Shown here: piece after piece, positions 1-12,920 of the stretch
Numbering within the stretch: position 1 is the stretch's first letter
Layout: every line of letters starts with the position of its first letter
Made by a program: the position numbers and the translations under genes
Notes under the pieces: generated by a model
What the model was told of the DNA's origin: nothing
The model's database searches: none
What the model saw: only the letters and a program-made list of their open reading frames with translations
Source of the DNA: Deltaproteobacteria bacterium
GTDB lineage: Bacteria; JAUYMQ01
Direction: 5' to 3'
Length of the DNA: 32,166 bases
Assembly: GCA_030698575.1 (NCBI GenBank)
Contig: JAUYMQ010000100.1
Coordinates: 1 to 32,166, forward strand

Positions 1-1
1 A

Positions 2-1072
2 GAGGCCCTCGCCGAACGGGGGCACGATGTGCGCCTGGCGGCATACGCCGGCGGCGAGCGGCTCGCCTGCCGCGTCCCGATCCGCCGCATTCCGTCGCTT
101 CCGGGCGCCGGGCGCCTGCGCTCGGGACCCTCTCTCGCGAAGCCCCTGCTCGACGGGGCGCTTCTCTTCACGGTCCGCAGGCTGGCCCGCGAGTTTCGCC
201 CCGACGTCATTCACGCGCACAACTTCGAGGGAGCGGCCGTCGCGCTGGTCTCCGGCGCCGCGCCGGTCGTGTATCACGCCCACGGTCTCCTTTCGGCGGA
301 GTTGCCGGTCTACCTGCCGCAACTGTTCTCCACCGCGTCCCGCCTGCTCGGCGCAGCGGTCGACCGGTCACTCCCGCGCCGCGCGGCGGCCACGGTCGCG
401 CTCACCGGGGCTGCGGCGCGGGCCCTCGTCGCAGCAGGCGCGCCGGCACGCCGCGTTCACGTCATCCCGCCGGGAATCGCCGTGACGGCGGTCGATGTCG
501 CGGCGTCTGCGGCGCTCCGGGCCCGGTTCGTGGGCCCGGCGGAGTCGCTGTTGGTCTACGCCGGTAACGCGGATGCCTACCAGGAGATCGGGACATTGCT
601 CGACGTCGCGGCGATGCCCGGCTCTCCGACCGAGGCGCGCTATGTCTTCGCCCTCACGGGCGGCGCCCGGGATCTGCCGGCCGCGGCCCGGGCGCGAGGG
701 CTCGAAGGCCGCGTGCATTTTCTCGATTCAGACTGGGAGGAAACGGCACAGCTCCTCGCGGCTTGTGACGCTGCCGTCGTTCCGCGCTCCGATCCCCACG
801 GCTTTCCCATGAAGCTTCTGAACGTTCTCGCGCTGGGCGCGCCGGCGATCGTCCACCGCGGATGCGCGCACGGACTCGAGGACGGGGTGAACGCGCTCGT
901 TGCGGATGGCGCGGAAGGTTTCGCGCGCGCTCTCGGGCGAGTCTTGGATGATCGGGCGGGGGCGCGCCGCATCGGCGAGGCTGGCCGCCGCCACGCGCGA
1001 AAGCACCACGCCTGGGATGATCTCGCCCCGCGACTGGAGGCGGTGCTGGCGGATGCGGCGGCCGCGGGCTAG
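2..1072 (+). CDS. Glycosyltransferase family 4-like protein (5' end truncated by the window)
   Basis: Frame is open from base 2 (EALAERGHDVRLAAYAGG...). GT4-like features: RPDVIHAHNFEG, VVYHAHG, RVHVIPPGI, LLVYAGNADAYQEIG, PMKLLNVLALGAPAIVHRG. Stop at 1072. Confidence 0.85.
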   Translation, partial: EALAERGHDVRLAAYAGGERLACRVPIRRIPSLPGAGRLRSGPSLAKPLLDGALLFTVRRLAREFRPDVIHAHNFEGAAVALVSGAAPVVYHAHGLLSAELPVYLPQLFSTASRLLGAAVDRSLPRRAAATVALTGAAARALVAAGAPARRVHVIPPGIAVTAVDVAASAALRARFVGPAESLLVYAGNADAYQEIGTLLDVAAMPGSPTEARYVFALTGGARDLPAAARARGLEGRVHFLDSDWEETAQLLAACDAAVVPRSDPHGFPMKLLNVLALGAPAIVHRGCAHGLEDGVNALVADGAEGFARALGRVLDDRAGARRIGEAGRRHARKHHAWDDLAPRLEAVLADAAAAG

Positions 1073-1210
1073 CGTTGGCCGACAGAAGCCTGGCAGCAGG
1101 TCCGAGTCCGGGCCCCCCTCCCTTGAATCCTTCGCATGGGGAGGGCGGGCGGTGGGCGAGGGCCTAGATCCGTTGGGCCGGGCCCGGATGGCCCAGGATG
1201 AGAATCTCAA

Positions 1211-4200
1211 TTGGCGCGTGAAGACCCACTGAAGAATCTGCTCGACGAGGCGCTGGAGGGGCGCGGCCCCTTGCGCCTCACGGGCCTGGCCGGCTCAGCC
1301 GGGGCCTATCTGCTCGCGCGGCTCCTGGCTCATCGGGGGATGGGCGGCCGCGGGCCGCTACTCGCCCTCTTTCCCGACGCCGAGGCCGCGGTCACCTTCA
1401 CCCAGGATCTTCGCTTCTTTGCTCGCGAGGCCGGGCTTCCTGACGCCACGTCGCGCATCCTCCATCTCCCGCCCTGGGAGATACTCCCTTACGACCGCCT
1501 TTCACCTCACCGCGGAACCTCCTTCGACCGGCTCACCGTCCTCGCGCGGCTCGCAGTCCCGCCGCCCACGCCCCGGGGGCCCGAGGGAACAGTCCTCGCG
1601 GTGATCACCGATGCGCGCTCACTGGCCCAGCGGGTGATGGCACCCGAGGCGCTCCGACGCGCGGCTTTCGATCTGGAGGTCGGCCAGGAGATTGATCGGG
1701 ATCAGCTCCTCGCGCGCTTGACGGTGTCGGGCTACAGCGGGGGTCCGCTTGCCGAAACCCGCGGGGAGTTCAGCGCGCGCGGCGGTCTCGTGGACGTCTT
1801 TCCCATCGACGCGGCGGATCCAGTCCGCATCGAGCTGGACGCCGACCGTATCGAGCGCTTCCGCCCCTACGATCCCGAGACGCAGCGCAGCCTCACCGGG
1901 CGGGCGGCCGCCGGGCGTGGGGTTTCCAGCGAACGGATACAGATCCTTCCCGCCCGCGAAGTCGTTTTTGACCACGACACGGTGGGCCGGTCGAAGGAGG
2001 CCGTCCGCGTGCGCCTGTCGGATCTCGGCTTCACGCTCGAGCAGCGCGTCGAGGTGCTTTCCGATCTCGAGCGCGCCATTTACCATCCCGGGGCCGAGTT
2101 CCTGCTTCCATTGCTCGACCCACCGGCCGTGCCCGTCACCGCCTATCTCGGCGCGCGGCCCATCCAGATCCTGTTCGAGCCGATCGAAATCGAAACAGCG
2201 CTCGAAAAACACGCGGAGGAGATCGCCCGCGGCCTCGAGCGCGCCAGGGAGAGCGGCCATCTCTACCTGGAGCCGGGCGCACTGTGGCGCACGCCGGCGG
2301 AGGTGCTCCGCGATCTTCCCGCGGCCCGCATCGAGGTCTCGGCCCTGCAGATCGACACCGCCGCGGATGCGGCCTCGGGCGAGGAGACGCCAGGCGGGCG
2401 GAGGCTCACCTTCGAGGGGAATGCCGATCTCCGATTGAAGCTCGAGGAGAGCCACACGAAGGCCCACCCCCTGCTTCCCCTCGCGCAAGCGATGGAGGCC
2501 TGGCGTGACGAGGGCGACGCGATCGTTCTCGTTGCAACCACCGTGGGAAGCGCGGACCGGCTGCGCCGCCTGCTCGAGGGGTACCGCCTGGAACTCCCGG
2601 TCTGGACGGACGGATCGCCCGTGGAAACAAGCGCGGGCGAGGGGCTCCGGGCCGGCATCGCGCTGGGGCCGCTCTCGGCGGGATTCCGGTTTCCGCAAGG
2701 CCGGCTGGCGCTCGTTACGGAGGCGGAGATCTTCGGGCCCCGGCGCCGCATGCACGGGCGCGCTACCCGGCGCGAGCAGGTCGCCGAAGCTTTCGGCACG
2801 CGCCTGGAGGATCTCAAGGCTGGCGACTATCTCGTTCACCGGGACCATGGCGTGGCGCGCTACCACGGGCTCGTCCATCTGGCTGTGGGCGAGGAGGAAG
2901 GCGATTTTCTCCAGCTCGAGTTCGCCGCCAACGACCGGCTCTATCTCCCCGTCCGGCGCGTTCACCTCGTGCAGCGTTACGTGGGGGCGGACGATGCAAC
3001 GCCGCGGGTCGACCGGCTTGGCGGCACGGCGTTCCTGCGGGCGAAGGGCAAGGCGGCGCAAGCAGTGCGAGCGATGGCGCGGGAGCTCCTGGAGGTGCAC
3101 GCCGCGCGTAAGGTGCTCCGGCGGAAATCCTACGGCCCCGCAGATGAATCCTACGAGGAATTCGAAGCGCGTTTTCCCTACGAGGAGACGCCGGATCAGC
3201 AGAAGGCAATCGATGAGACGCTGGCCGATCTCGAGAGTCCCCGCCCGATGGATCGGCTGGTGTGCGGCGACGTGGGCTACGGCAAGACCGAGGTGGCGAT
3301 GCGCGCCGCCTTCAGGGTGGTCGGCGCGGGGAGGCAGGTGGCGCTTCTGGTCCCCACGACCATTCTCGCGCTCCAGCACCATCAGACTTTCAGCGAGCGC
3401 TTCAAGGACTACCCGGTCGTTATCGAGGAGCTGTCGCGCTTCAAGTCGGCGAAGGCGCAGAAGGAGATCATCGCGCGGCTGGCCGAAGGCAAGGTGGACA
3501 TTGTCGTGGGAACCCACAGGCTTCTCGCCAAGGACGTCGCCTACAAAGATCTGGGCCTGCTCGTCGTGGATGAGGAGCAGCGATTCGGCGTCCGGCACAA
3601 GGAGCAGATCAAGCAGTCGCGGAAGCTCGTGGATGTGCTCACCCTCACCGCCACGCCAATCCCCCGAACGCTGCACATGTCGCTCGTCGGCCTCCGGGAT
3701 CTGTCGGTGATCAACACGCCGCCCGAGGACAGGCTGGCCATCCGCACGTTCGTGATGCACTGGGATGAGGGAACGGTCGCCGAGGCGATCCGGCGCGAGC
3801 GCGCCCGGGGCGGGCAGGTCTTCTTCGTCCACAACCGCGTGCGCACAATCATGGAGGCAGCCGACGGCCTGAAGAGGATGGTGCCGGAAGCCAGGGTGGT
3901 CGTAGCGCACGGCCAGATGCATGAACGCCAGCTCGAGCGGGTGATGCTCACCTTCCGGCGGGGCATGGCGGACGTTCTTGTTTCGACCTCGATCATCGAG
4001 AACGGCCTCGATCTTCCGAACGTCAACACGCTGCTCATGGAGCGCGCCGACCGATTCGGGCTGGCGCAGCTCTATCAGATGCGCGGCCGCGTGGGGCGCG
4101 GATCGCACCGCGCCTACGCCTACTTCTTTGTCCCCCGGGCCACGTCGATCAGCCGCGACGCGCGCAAGCGCCTGGCCGCGCTCCAGGAGCTTGTGGAGCT

Positions 4201-4801
4201 GGGTTCGGCGTTCAAGCTGGCGGCGCACGATCTCGAGATCCGGGGTGCGGGGAACCTTCTGGGTGCTGACCAGTCGGGGCACATCGCGGCGGTTGGCTAC
4301 GAGATGTTCGCCGAGCTGCTCGAGCGAGCCGTCCGCGAGATGCAGGGCGAGACCGTCGAGGAAGAGGTCGAAGTCGAGATTGACCTGAAGATCCCTGCGT
4401 TCATCCCGGAGGGCTACGTCGCCGACACGAGTCAGCGCCTCGCGGCCTACCGGCGGCTGTCGCTCGCGGGGAACGAGGAGGACGTCGGCGAGATCGAATG
4501 GGATCTGGCCGATCGCTACGGGGCGCTGCCTGAGGAGGCACTTTATCTCCTCGGCGCGGTTCGGGTGCGGCTGCTGGCGCGCTCCCTTGGCGTCAAGACG
4601 GTCGAGCGGCACGGCCGTGAACTGGTCGTGACCTGGAGCGATCCCGGGAAGGTCAGTTCCGGGCGGATCGTCGAGATGGTCCGCGACTCGGAGGGCGAAC
4701 TGCGGCTTTTGCCCGACAACCGCCTGCGGCTCTACATGCCGGGCAAAGCCCCGAAAACAGTGCTAGAATCCGCCAAAAACCTATTGCAAAGCGTCAGTTA
4801 G
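1211..4801 (+). CDS. mfd: Transcription-repair coupling factor Mfd
   Basis: 1196 aa; CarD-like/RID segment (DYLVHRDHGVARYHGL), Walker A (CGDVGYGKTEVAMRAAF), DEEQRFGVRHKEQIK, TATPIPRTLHMS, QMRGRVGRGSHRAYAYFF. TTG start. Confidence 0.97.
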   Translation: MAREDPLKNLLDEALEGRGPLRLTGLAGSAGAYLLARLLAHRGMGGRGPLLALFPDAEAAVTFTQDLRFFAREAGLPDATSRILHLPPWEILPYDRLSPHRGTSFDRLTVLARLAVPPPTPRGPEGTVLAVITDARSLAQRVMAPEALRRAAFDLEVGQEIDRDQLLARLTVSGYSGGPLAETRGEFSARGGLVDVFPIDAADPVRIELDADRIERFRPYDPETQRSLTGRAAAGRGVSSERIQILPAREVVFDHDTVGRSKEAVRVRLSDLGFTLEQRVEVLSDLERAIYHPGAEFLLPLLDPPAVPVTAYLGARPIQILFEPIEIETALEKHAEEIARGLERARESGHLYLEPGALWRTPAEVLRDLPAARIEVSALQIDTAADAASGEETPGGRRLTFEGNADLRLKLEESHTKAHPLLPLAQAMEAWRDEGDAIVLVATTVGSADRLRRLLEGYRLELPVWTDGSPVETSAGEGLRAGIALGPLSAGFRFPQGRLALVTEAEIFGPRRRMHGRATRREQVAEAFGTRLEDLKAGDYLVHRDHGVARYHGLVHLAVGEEEGDFLQLEFAANDRLYLPVRRVHLVQRYVGADDATPRVDRLGGTAFLRAKGKAAQAVRAMARELLEVHAARKVLRRKSYGPADESYEEFEARFPYEETPDQQKAIDETLADLESPRPMDRLVCGDVGYGKTEVAMRAAFRVVGAGRQVALLVPTTILALQHHQTFSERFKDYPVVIEELSRFKSAKAQKEIIARLAEGKVDIVVGTHRLLAKDVAYKDLGLLVVDEEQRFGVRHKEQIKQSRKLVDVLTLTATPIPRTLHMSLVGLRDLSVINTPPEDRLAIRTFVMHWDEGTVAEAIRRERARGGQVFFVHNRVRTIMEAADGLKRMVPEARVVVAHGQMHERQLERVMLTFRRGMADVLVSTSIIENGLDLPNVNTLLMERADRFGLAQLYQMRGRVGRGSHRAYAYFFVPRATSISRDARKRLAALQELVELGSAFKLAAHDLEIRGAGNLLGADQSGHIAAVGYEMFAELLERAVREMQGETVEEEVEVEIDLKIPAFIPEGYVADTSQRLAAYRRLSLAGNEEDVGEIEWDLADRYGALPEEALYLLGAVRVRLLARSLGVKTVERHGRELVVTWSDPGKVSSGRIVEMVRDSEGELRLLPDNRLRLYMPGKAPKTVLESAKNLLQSVS

Positions 4802-4881
4802 GCTGGTAGGGTCGGCGCCTCGCGAAACGTCTTCCGACCCCGTCTATCCTGATATGACCCTCCATCCACAGAGGAACGATC

Positions 4882-5886
4882 ATGTCGCGCTTTTTTCGAT
4901 CTGGCTTGATGGCAGTGGTGATCCTGAACATCGCTCTGGCGCTTTTCGCGTGCAGCCCCGACAAGGGGGGCGAGGAAGCCTCCCGGGAGGAAGGCGGGGG
5001 TGAGGTGGTGGCTTCCTACGGAGGCCACAAGCTCACGCTCGAGGAATTCGAGGCGGAGGTGAACAAGCTCCCGGAGCAGGTGAGGCCCATGCTTTCATCG
5101 CCCGATCGGCGCAAGCAGTTTCTGGAGACCTTCATCCTTAGCCAGCTCCTGATCGACGAGGCCAGGAAGAAGGGGCTCGACAAGGATGAGGAGATACGCA
5201 CCCAGGTCGAAGAGACCGAGAAGCGGCTTCTCCTCCAGCGCGCCTACGGCGACCTCCAGCAGGCCGTCGCCGTCAACGACGAGGAGATCAACGCGTATTT
5301 CAACGCGAATCCCGACGAGTTCTCCACGTCGGAAATACGGGCGAGTCACATTCTCGTCGAGGACGAGGCCACGGCGAAGGACCTGTTGACCAAGGCGAAG
5401 GCCAACCCGGACTCCTTCGAGAAACTCGCCAAGGAGTATTCGAAGGACACCGCCACCGCGTCCAACGGCGGCGATCTCGGCTTCTTCGGCCGCGGGCGGA
5501 TGGTGCCCGACTTCGAGGATGCCGCCTTCGTCCTGGTCGAGCCGGGCGAAATCTCGGAGGTGGTGAAGAGCCCCTTCGGCTACCACATCATCAAGCTGAC
5601 CGAGAAGAAGGAAGGCGAGAAGAAGCCCCTCGACCAGGTGAAGGAGCAGATTCGCGTCAAGCTTCTGCAGCAAAAGCAGGAGAAGAGCGTCGAGGAGTAT
5701 TTCGAGAAGCTGAAGGCCGACAACCAGGTGCGGATCAACGACGAGGTCCTTGCCAAGCTTTCCAATGCGCCTGCGGGCGCCGGGCAGTCGTATCTGCCAG
5801 GGGTTGGCGGCGGAGATGAGGCTCCGGAAGCCGGTGAAGCGCCCACGGAGGCGCCGGCGGAAGGTCCGGCGGAGGGGCAAGAGTGA
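4882..5886 (+). CDS. Parvulin-type peptidyl-prolyl cis-trans isomerase, probable lipoprotein
   Basis: Lipobox-like N-terminus (LALFACSPDKGG); parvulin core RASHILVEDEATAKDLL...GGDLGFFGRGRMVPDFEDAAF...VVKSPFGYHIIKL with both conserved His residues. Confidence 0.93.
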   Translation: MSRFFRSGLMAVVILNIALALFACSPDKGGEEASREEGGGEVVASYGGHKLTLEEFEAEVNKLPEQVRPMLSSPDRRKQFLETFILSQLLIDEARKKGLDKDEEIRTQVEETEKRLLLQRAYGDLQQAVAVNDEEINAYFNANPDEFSTSEIRASHILVEDEATAKDLLTKAKANPDSFEKLAKEYSKDTATASNGGDLGFFGRGRMVPDFEDAAFVLVEPGEISEVVKSPFGYHIIKLTEKKEGEKKPLDQVKEQIRVKLLQQKQEKSVEEYFEKLKADNQVRINDEVLAKLSNAPAGAGQSYLPGVGGGDEAPEAGEAPTEAPAEGPAEGQE

Positions 5887-6878
5887 CCGAGAGGCGCAGG
5901 GGACCACGCATTCGAGTCCGCACGCTTCCAGCCCTGGCGGTGCTGTTGCAAGCGCTTCTCTGGGCGGCGCCTTCCGGGGGCGAGATCGTCGACGGCGTGG
6001 CCGCCATCGTAAACGACGACATCATCACGCTGAGCGAGGTCGACGCGGCGGGCGCGCCGATCTACCAGGAGATCATGAGGCGGTACGGCGACGAGGCGCA
6101 ACCCGAGATCGCGCGGGCCCGGCGTGAGGTGCTCGATCAGCTAATCAATCAGAAGTTGATGGAGCAGGTGATCGAAAAGTACGACATCACCGCCAGCGAG
6201 GGAGAGATCGACACTGCCATTGAGGACGTGAAGCGGCAGAACGGGATCACTCACGCAGATCTCCTGGAGGCGCTCCAGCGCGAGGGGATCACGTACGACG
6301 AATACCGCGACCAGGTGACGAAACAGATCCAGCGGACCAAACTCATGCGCCGCCAGGTTCGTGGCACGAAGGACACAAGCGACGCCGGCGCGCGCAAGTA
6401 CTACGACGAGAACCCTGAACTCTTCCAGCTGGGTGAGGAAGCGATGGTGGCGCATATTCTCATCGCCACGCCGCCTGCCGCACCGCCCGAGGAGAGGGCG
6501 GCGGCGCGAAAGAAAGCCGCGGCGGCCCTGGCAAGGCTGAATTCGGGGGAGGATTTCGGCGAGCTGGCCAAGAAGGTTTCGGCAGGCCCGACGGCGGCCC
6601 AGGGCGGTTCTCTCGGCTACATTCGCCGGGGGGACACGGTGCCGGATTTCGAGGACGCGGTCTTCTCGATGAAGAAGGGCGAGACGAGCGGGGTGGTGGA
6701 GACCAAGATCGGCTACCACGTCATTCGCGTCGAGGACAAGAAGCCTTCCCGCACCATCAGCTTCGAGGAGTCGAAAGAATCGATCAAGCGCCGGATGGCG
6801 CAGGAGGAGATCGAGACCGATTTTCAGGAGTGGCTCGAAAAGCTTCGAACCAGCGCATACGTCGAAAAGAAATTGTAA
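5883..6878 (+). CDS. SurA-like periplasmic chaperone / parvulin PPIase
   Basis: 4-nt overlap with the upstream gene; N-terminal hydrophobic segment then GEIVDGVAAIVNDDIITLSEVDA (SurA N-domain-like); parvulin core MVAHILIATPP...GGSLGYIRRGDTVPDFEDAVF...IGYHVIRVEDKK. Confidence 0.92.
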   Translation: MTERRRGPRIRVRTLPALAVLLQALLWAAPSGGEIVDGVAAIVNDDIITLSEVDAAGAPIYQEIMRRYGDEAQPEIARARREVLDQLINQKLMEQVIEKYDITASEGEIDTAIEDVKRQNGITHADLLEALQREGITYDEYRDQVTKQIQRTKLMRRQVRGTKDTSDAGARKYYDENPELFQLGEEAMVAHILIATPPAAPPEERAAARKKAAAALARLNSGEDFGELAKKVSAGPTAAQGGSLGYIRRGDTVPDFEDAVFSMKKGETSGVVETKIGYHVIRVEDKKPSRTISFEESKESIKRRMAQEEIETDFQEWLEKLRTSAYVEKKL

Positions 6879-6885
6879 CCCGGAA

Positions 6886-6916
6886 CCGGGGGGCTTCGGC
6901 CCCTCGTTGCTTTTTT
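6886..6916 (+). terminator. Intrinsic terminator after the SurA-like gene
   Basis: GGGGC-TTCG-GCCCC stem-loop (6890-6903) with TTCG tetraloop, followed by TCGTTGCTTTTTT. Confidence 0.65.
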
Positions 6917-6955
6917 GAACGCCGCCGTAGACGGGATGGCCAGGGAGGGCGCAGG

Positions 6956-7966
6956 ATGAAACCGCGGGTCGCCATCACGATGGGCGAGCCGGCCGGCGTC
7001 GGCCCGGAGGTGGTGGCGCGCGCCCTGGCGGACCGCCGGGTCTGGGAAGTCTGCGCCCCGATCGTAATCGGTCACCGGCGGCTTCTCGAGCAGGCGGCAA
7101 AGGCTCAGTCGCTCGAGGTGCGTTTCGTCGACGAGTTGCGCCCCCGCGCCGCAGCCGGGCCGGATGACGTGCCGGTGCTCCTGGGGGAGCTTTTTGATCC
7201 CGCGCTCGTGACCCCCGGCAAGCCGACCCCGGAGACTGGCCGTGCCGTCATTCGCTGGATCGAGGAAGCCGTGCGCCTGGCGCGCGGGGGAGAAGTGGAG
7301 GCGATGGCCACCGGTCCCATCGACAAGGCCGTGCTTAGCCGCGCGGGCTTCGGCTTCCCTGGCCACACGGAGTTCCTGGGCGCGCTCTGCGAGACTCCCC
7401 GGCCCGTCATGATGCTCGCGAGCCCTCGCCTGCGCGTGGTGCTCGCGACCATCCATATCCCTCTCTCGGCGGTTCCGGGACAGCTCGAGGCAGCCGATCT
7501 TCCGGGTCTTCTCCGGATCACTGATGCCGCCCTCAGGCGGGACTTCGCCCTCTCCCGGCCCCGCATTGCCGTGGCCGCCCTCAATCCGCACGGGGGCGAA
7601 GGCGGGATGTTCGGCGACGAGGAGGAGCGTCTCATCCGCCCCGCGGTGGAGGGCGCGCGCCGGGCCGGGATCGACGCCGTCGGACCCCTCCCGGCCGACA
7701 CACTTTTCTTTCATGCCCGCGAGGGGGCCTGGGACGCCGTGGTCTGCATGTACCACGATCAGGGCCTTATCCCGCTCAAGATGGACGGCTTCATGGAGGG
7801 AGTAAACGTGACGCTGGGCCTTCCCATCGTGAGGACCAGCGTCGATCACGGGACCGCCTACGACCTGGCGGGCACGGGCCGGGCGGATCCGGAAAGCCTC
7901 GTGGCGGCCCTCCGCATGGCCGCCGAGGTGGCTACCAATCGGGCTCGGATCGCCAAAAACTCTTGA
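6956..7966 (+). CDS. pdxA: 4-hydroxythreonine-4-phosphate dehydrogenase PdxA
   Basis: MKPRVAITMGEPAGVGPEVVARAL; GPIDKAVL...GFPGHTEFLG; ALNPHGGEGGMFGDEE; MYHDQGLIPLKMDGFMEGVNVTLGLPIVRTSVDHGTAYDLAGTGRAD. Confidence 0.97.
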   Translation: MKPRVAITMGEPAGVGPEVVARALADRRVWEVCAPIVIGHRRLLEQAAKAQSLEVRFVDELRPRAAAGPDDVPVLLGELFDPALVTPGKPTPETGRAVIRWIEEAVRLARGGEVEAMATGPIDKAVLSRAGFGFPGHTEFLGALCETPRPVMMLASPRLRVVLATIHIPLSAVPGQLEAADLPGLLRITDAALRRDFALSRPRIAVAALNPHGGEGGMFGDEEERLIRPAVEGARRAGIDAVGPLPADTLFFHAREGAWDAVVCMYHDQGLIPLKMDGFMEGVNVTLGLPIVRTSVDHGTAYDLAGTGRADPESLVAALRMAAEVATNRARIAKNS

Positions 7967-7973
7967 AAAATCC

Positions 7974-8002
7974 TTGATCTTTGTAAAGGGGCAAGGTATT
8001 TG
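7974..8002 (+). promoter_or_regulatory. Possible sigma70-type promoter ahead of the small acidic ORF
   Basis: TTGATC - 17 nt - TATTTG by eye; followed by a ~120-nt leader before the ATG at 8126. Confidence 0.3.
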
Positions 8003-8125
8003 AGGGATGGTTTTCGAGGGGGAAGCCATCGCCGTCAACGCCGGAGCGGGCGCCCGCGCGCGACGCCGGCCACCTCTGGAGGGACACCCGCAGCGGCGCG
8101 GCGGGGGAGCCCGAGGGTAACGCAC

Positions 8126-8371
8126 ATGCTCAAGAAGGAAGACATCATCGCCCAGATCGACGCCCGCCTGAGGGGCGATATCGACGATGAGGAACTGGTC
8201 ACCTGGGCGCACCAATGTTTCCTGGACGACGACGCCGGCGAGAACGCCTACGACGAGGAGTGGGATGACGTGATCGACGATGTCGTCTACCGCCTCCAGG
8301 CCTCCGATGAGCCAGACAAGGAACTTTCGGAAGAGACGTTGAAAGAGCTGCGCCAGAAGCTGATCGAATAG
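8126..8371 (+). CDS. Small acidic hypothetical protein (81 aa)
   Basis: MLKKEDIIAQIDARLRGDIDDEELVTWAHQCFLDDDAGENAYDEEWDDVIDDVVYRLQ...; followed directly by a strong terminator-like hairpin. Confidence 0.75.
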   Translation: MLKKEDIIAQIDARLRGDIDDEELVTWAHQCFLDDDAGENAYDEEWDDVIDDVVYRLQASDEPDKELSEETLKELRQKLIE

Positions 8372-8396
8372 CGCGGCCTCCGGGACGGCGCGCGGC

Positions 8397-8424
8397 GGGG
8401 AGGGGCCATCAACCCCTCCCCTTT
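8397..8424 (+). terminator. Intrinsic terminator
   Basis: GGGGAGGGG - CCATCAA - CCCCTCCCC perfect 9-bp stem (8397-8421) followed by TTT. Confidence 0.65.
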
Positions 8425-8486
8425 CGATTCCGGATCGGGCTCCCGGCTCGCGCCGCGGGCGCGGCCCCCTGTGCTAGACTGCCCCC

Positions 8487-9139
8487 ATGTGCCCCACCGA
8501 TCTCCCCCTTTTCGGCCGGTTCGCCGCCGATCACGGGCTCGCCACGAAGCCCGAGGGGTGCGTCATCCGCGAGGAGCAGGGGGGCGATGGCGAGCTTTTC
8601 ATCATTCCGCCCAATTCCGAGGTGATCTCCGGGGCGCAGCTGGCCTTCGCGATCGTCTGGGCAACCGTCTGGACTTCCGCCATTGCGATTTACGTCGCCG
8701 TCCCGAACGCCCACGGCGCGATCTTCAATTTCTTCGCGCTCCTGGCCGGGGTAGCAGGCGAGTATCTGGCGCTCTTCGTTCTCTACTCGGCGCTTGCCGC
8801 GCGCATGGCTGTCGAGCGGATCCTGGTGGGGCCCGGGGGCATCGCGCAGCAGATCCGCCTCGGGCCGCTCCGGCGCACCCGCCGAATCGCGCTCCCGCTT
8901 GTCCGCGAGTTCCGGGTCGACGCGTTTCCCGCGCCCCGGCGAGGGCCCCGCGGTTTCGCCGCCCGGCTCTACTTGCTTCACGGTGAACCGCCCGCCCCGG
9001 GAGCTCCCGGGAGCCGTCACGGCTTCCGCCCCCTTCCGATGGCCGAGGGCGCACGGGATGCCGACAAGGCCTGGCTCGCCTCCCGGCTGAACGAGCAACT
9101 CTGTACCTACCGACGCCGGAAGGAATCCCTGACGACCTG

Positions 9140-9140
<1 letters not shown>
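8487..9140 (+). CDS. Hypothetical membrane protein
   Basis: 217 aa with two hydrophobic segments ([47 protein letters not shown]) then a basic C-terminal part; stop overlaps the uvrA ATG. Confidence 0.7.
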
Positions 9141-11968
<2,828 letters not shown>

Positions 11969-11997
11969 GGGGGCCGCGCGAGGCCCCGGCCCTATCC

Positions 11998-12783
11998 GTG
12001 GATACGAGGCGAAGCTTGAAGCGCATCCTGCTTGCAGCCCTGCTTGCTCAAACGCTTCTTTTTGCGCCCCCGGGGTTTTCTGCGCCGGGGAAGGAAGACC
12101 CCGGCGCTTCGCCACCGGCGGATCCCCATCCTTCACCACGGCTCGAATCCTTCTACGACATCGCCTCGTCGACGCCCTGGGAGCTCAGGCGCATCGATGC
12201 CGACAACGCTTCCATCCTCGGCATTCGCATAGGCGACGCCCTGGGGCATATGAAGCGGACGCTGGGCAAGCCGCAAGCCAAACGAGTCGAGAAAATAGGC
12301 GGCGTGGTTGACCATACGGTATACCGTTTCGAGAACCTCGAGGTCCGCGTCGACGCCGACGGCCGCATCTCGCGCATAAGGTTGATGGCGAGTGGCGCAC
12401 GGGTCATGAAGAACGGCATCGAGACGCTCATGAGCGATTTCAGCGAGACCCGCATGCGCAAGGTTCTGGGCTGGAACTACCATCGCAAGCTCAAGCGGGT
12501 GTATGTCTGGCCGATCAGCCGCTCGAAGTTCAGGCAGGACAAGGACCGGGAACGGCTGCTGAACAGCGTTCAGCAGTACTACAAGCTCGATTCCGTCGAG
12601 GAGGCCGAAAAGCGCATCATCCGCGCCTGGGATACCGTATACCTTTACCCGGAACGCGGCATCCGGATGCGGGTGTACAGCAACATTCCGGTGTCGGGGC
12701 GATTCAAGGCCGATTTCGTGCTCATCAAGCCTCCGCCGCCACCCGCCCCCGAAGCGAAGGCCCCAGATTCCTCTGCGGGCTGA
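11998..12783 (+). CDS. Hypothetical exported protein
   Basis: GTG start, signal-peptide-like N-terminus (KRILLAALLAQTLLFAPPGFSAPG), 261 aa, Pro-rich C-terminus; no family recognised. Confidence 0.7.
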   Translation: MDTRRSLKRILLAALLAQTLLFAPPGFSAPGKEDPGASPPADPHPSPRLESFYDIASSTPWELRRIDADNASILGIRIGDALGHMKRTLGKPQAKRVEKIGGVVDHTVYRFENLEVRVDADGRISRIRLMASGARVMKNGIETLMSDFSETRMRKVLGWNYHRKLKRVYVWPISRSKFRQDKDRERLLNSVQQYYKLDSVEEAEKRIIRAWDTVYLYPERGIRMRVYSNIPVSGRFKADFVLIKPPPPPAPEAKAPDSSAG

Positions 12784-12920
12784 AAAGCTTGACGGAAGCC
12801 GGGGGCTTCGCCTAGCCTACCGTCGGGCCAAGCCAGAGCTCCCGGAGTGCCGGATCATTCAGAGTCTGGGCGGAGCCTGGCCGCAGGCTGGCCGGCATCC
12901 GGCGCCGAGAGGAGGGTGCT

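Noticed and set aside
1619-4612. 997-aa minus-strand ORF antisense to mfd
   Set aside because: High-GC antisense shadow of a strongly conserved gene; composition is Arg/His/Leu-rich with no recognisable domain.
4784-4812. TTGCAA-17-TAGGGT as a promoter for the parvulin operon
   Set aside because: Weak -10, overlaps the mfd stop; too poor to call by eye in GC-rich DNA.
6824-8215. 463-aa minus-strand ORF over pdxA
   Set aside because: Antisense to pdxA; no domain signal.
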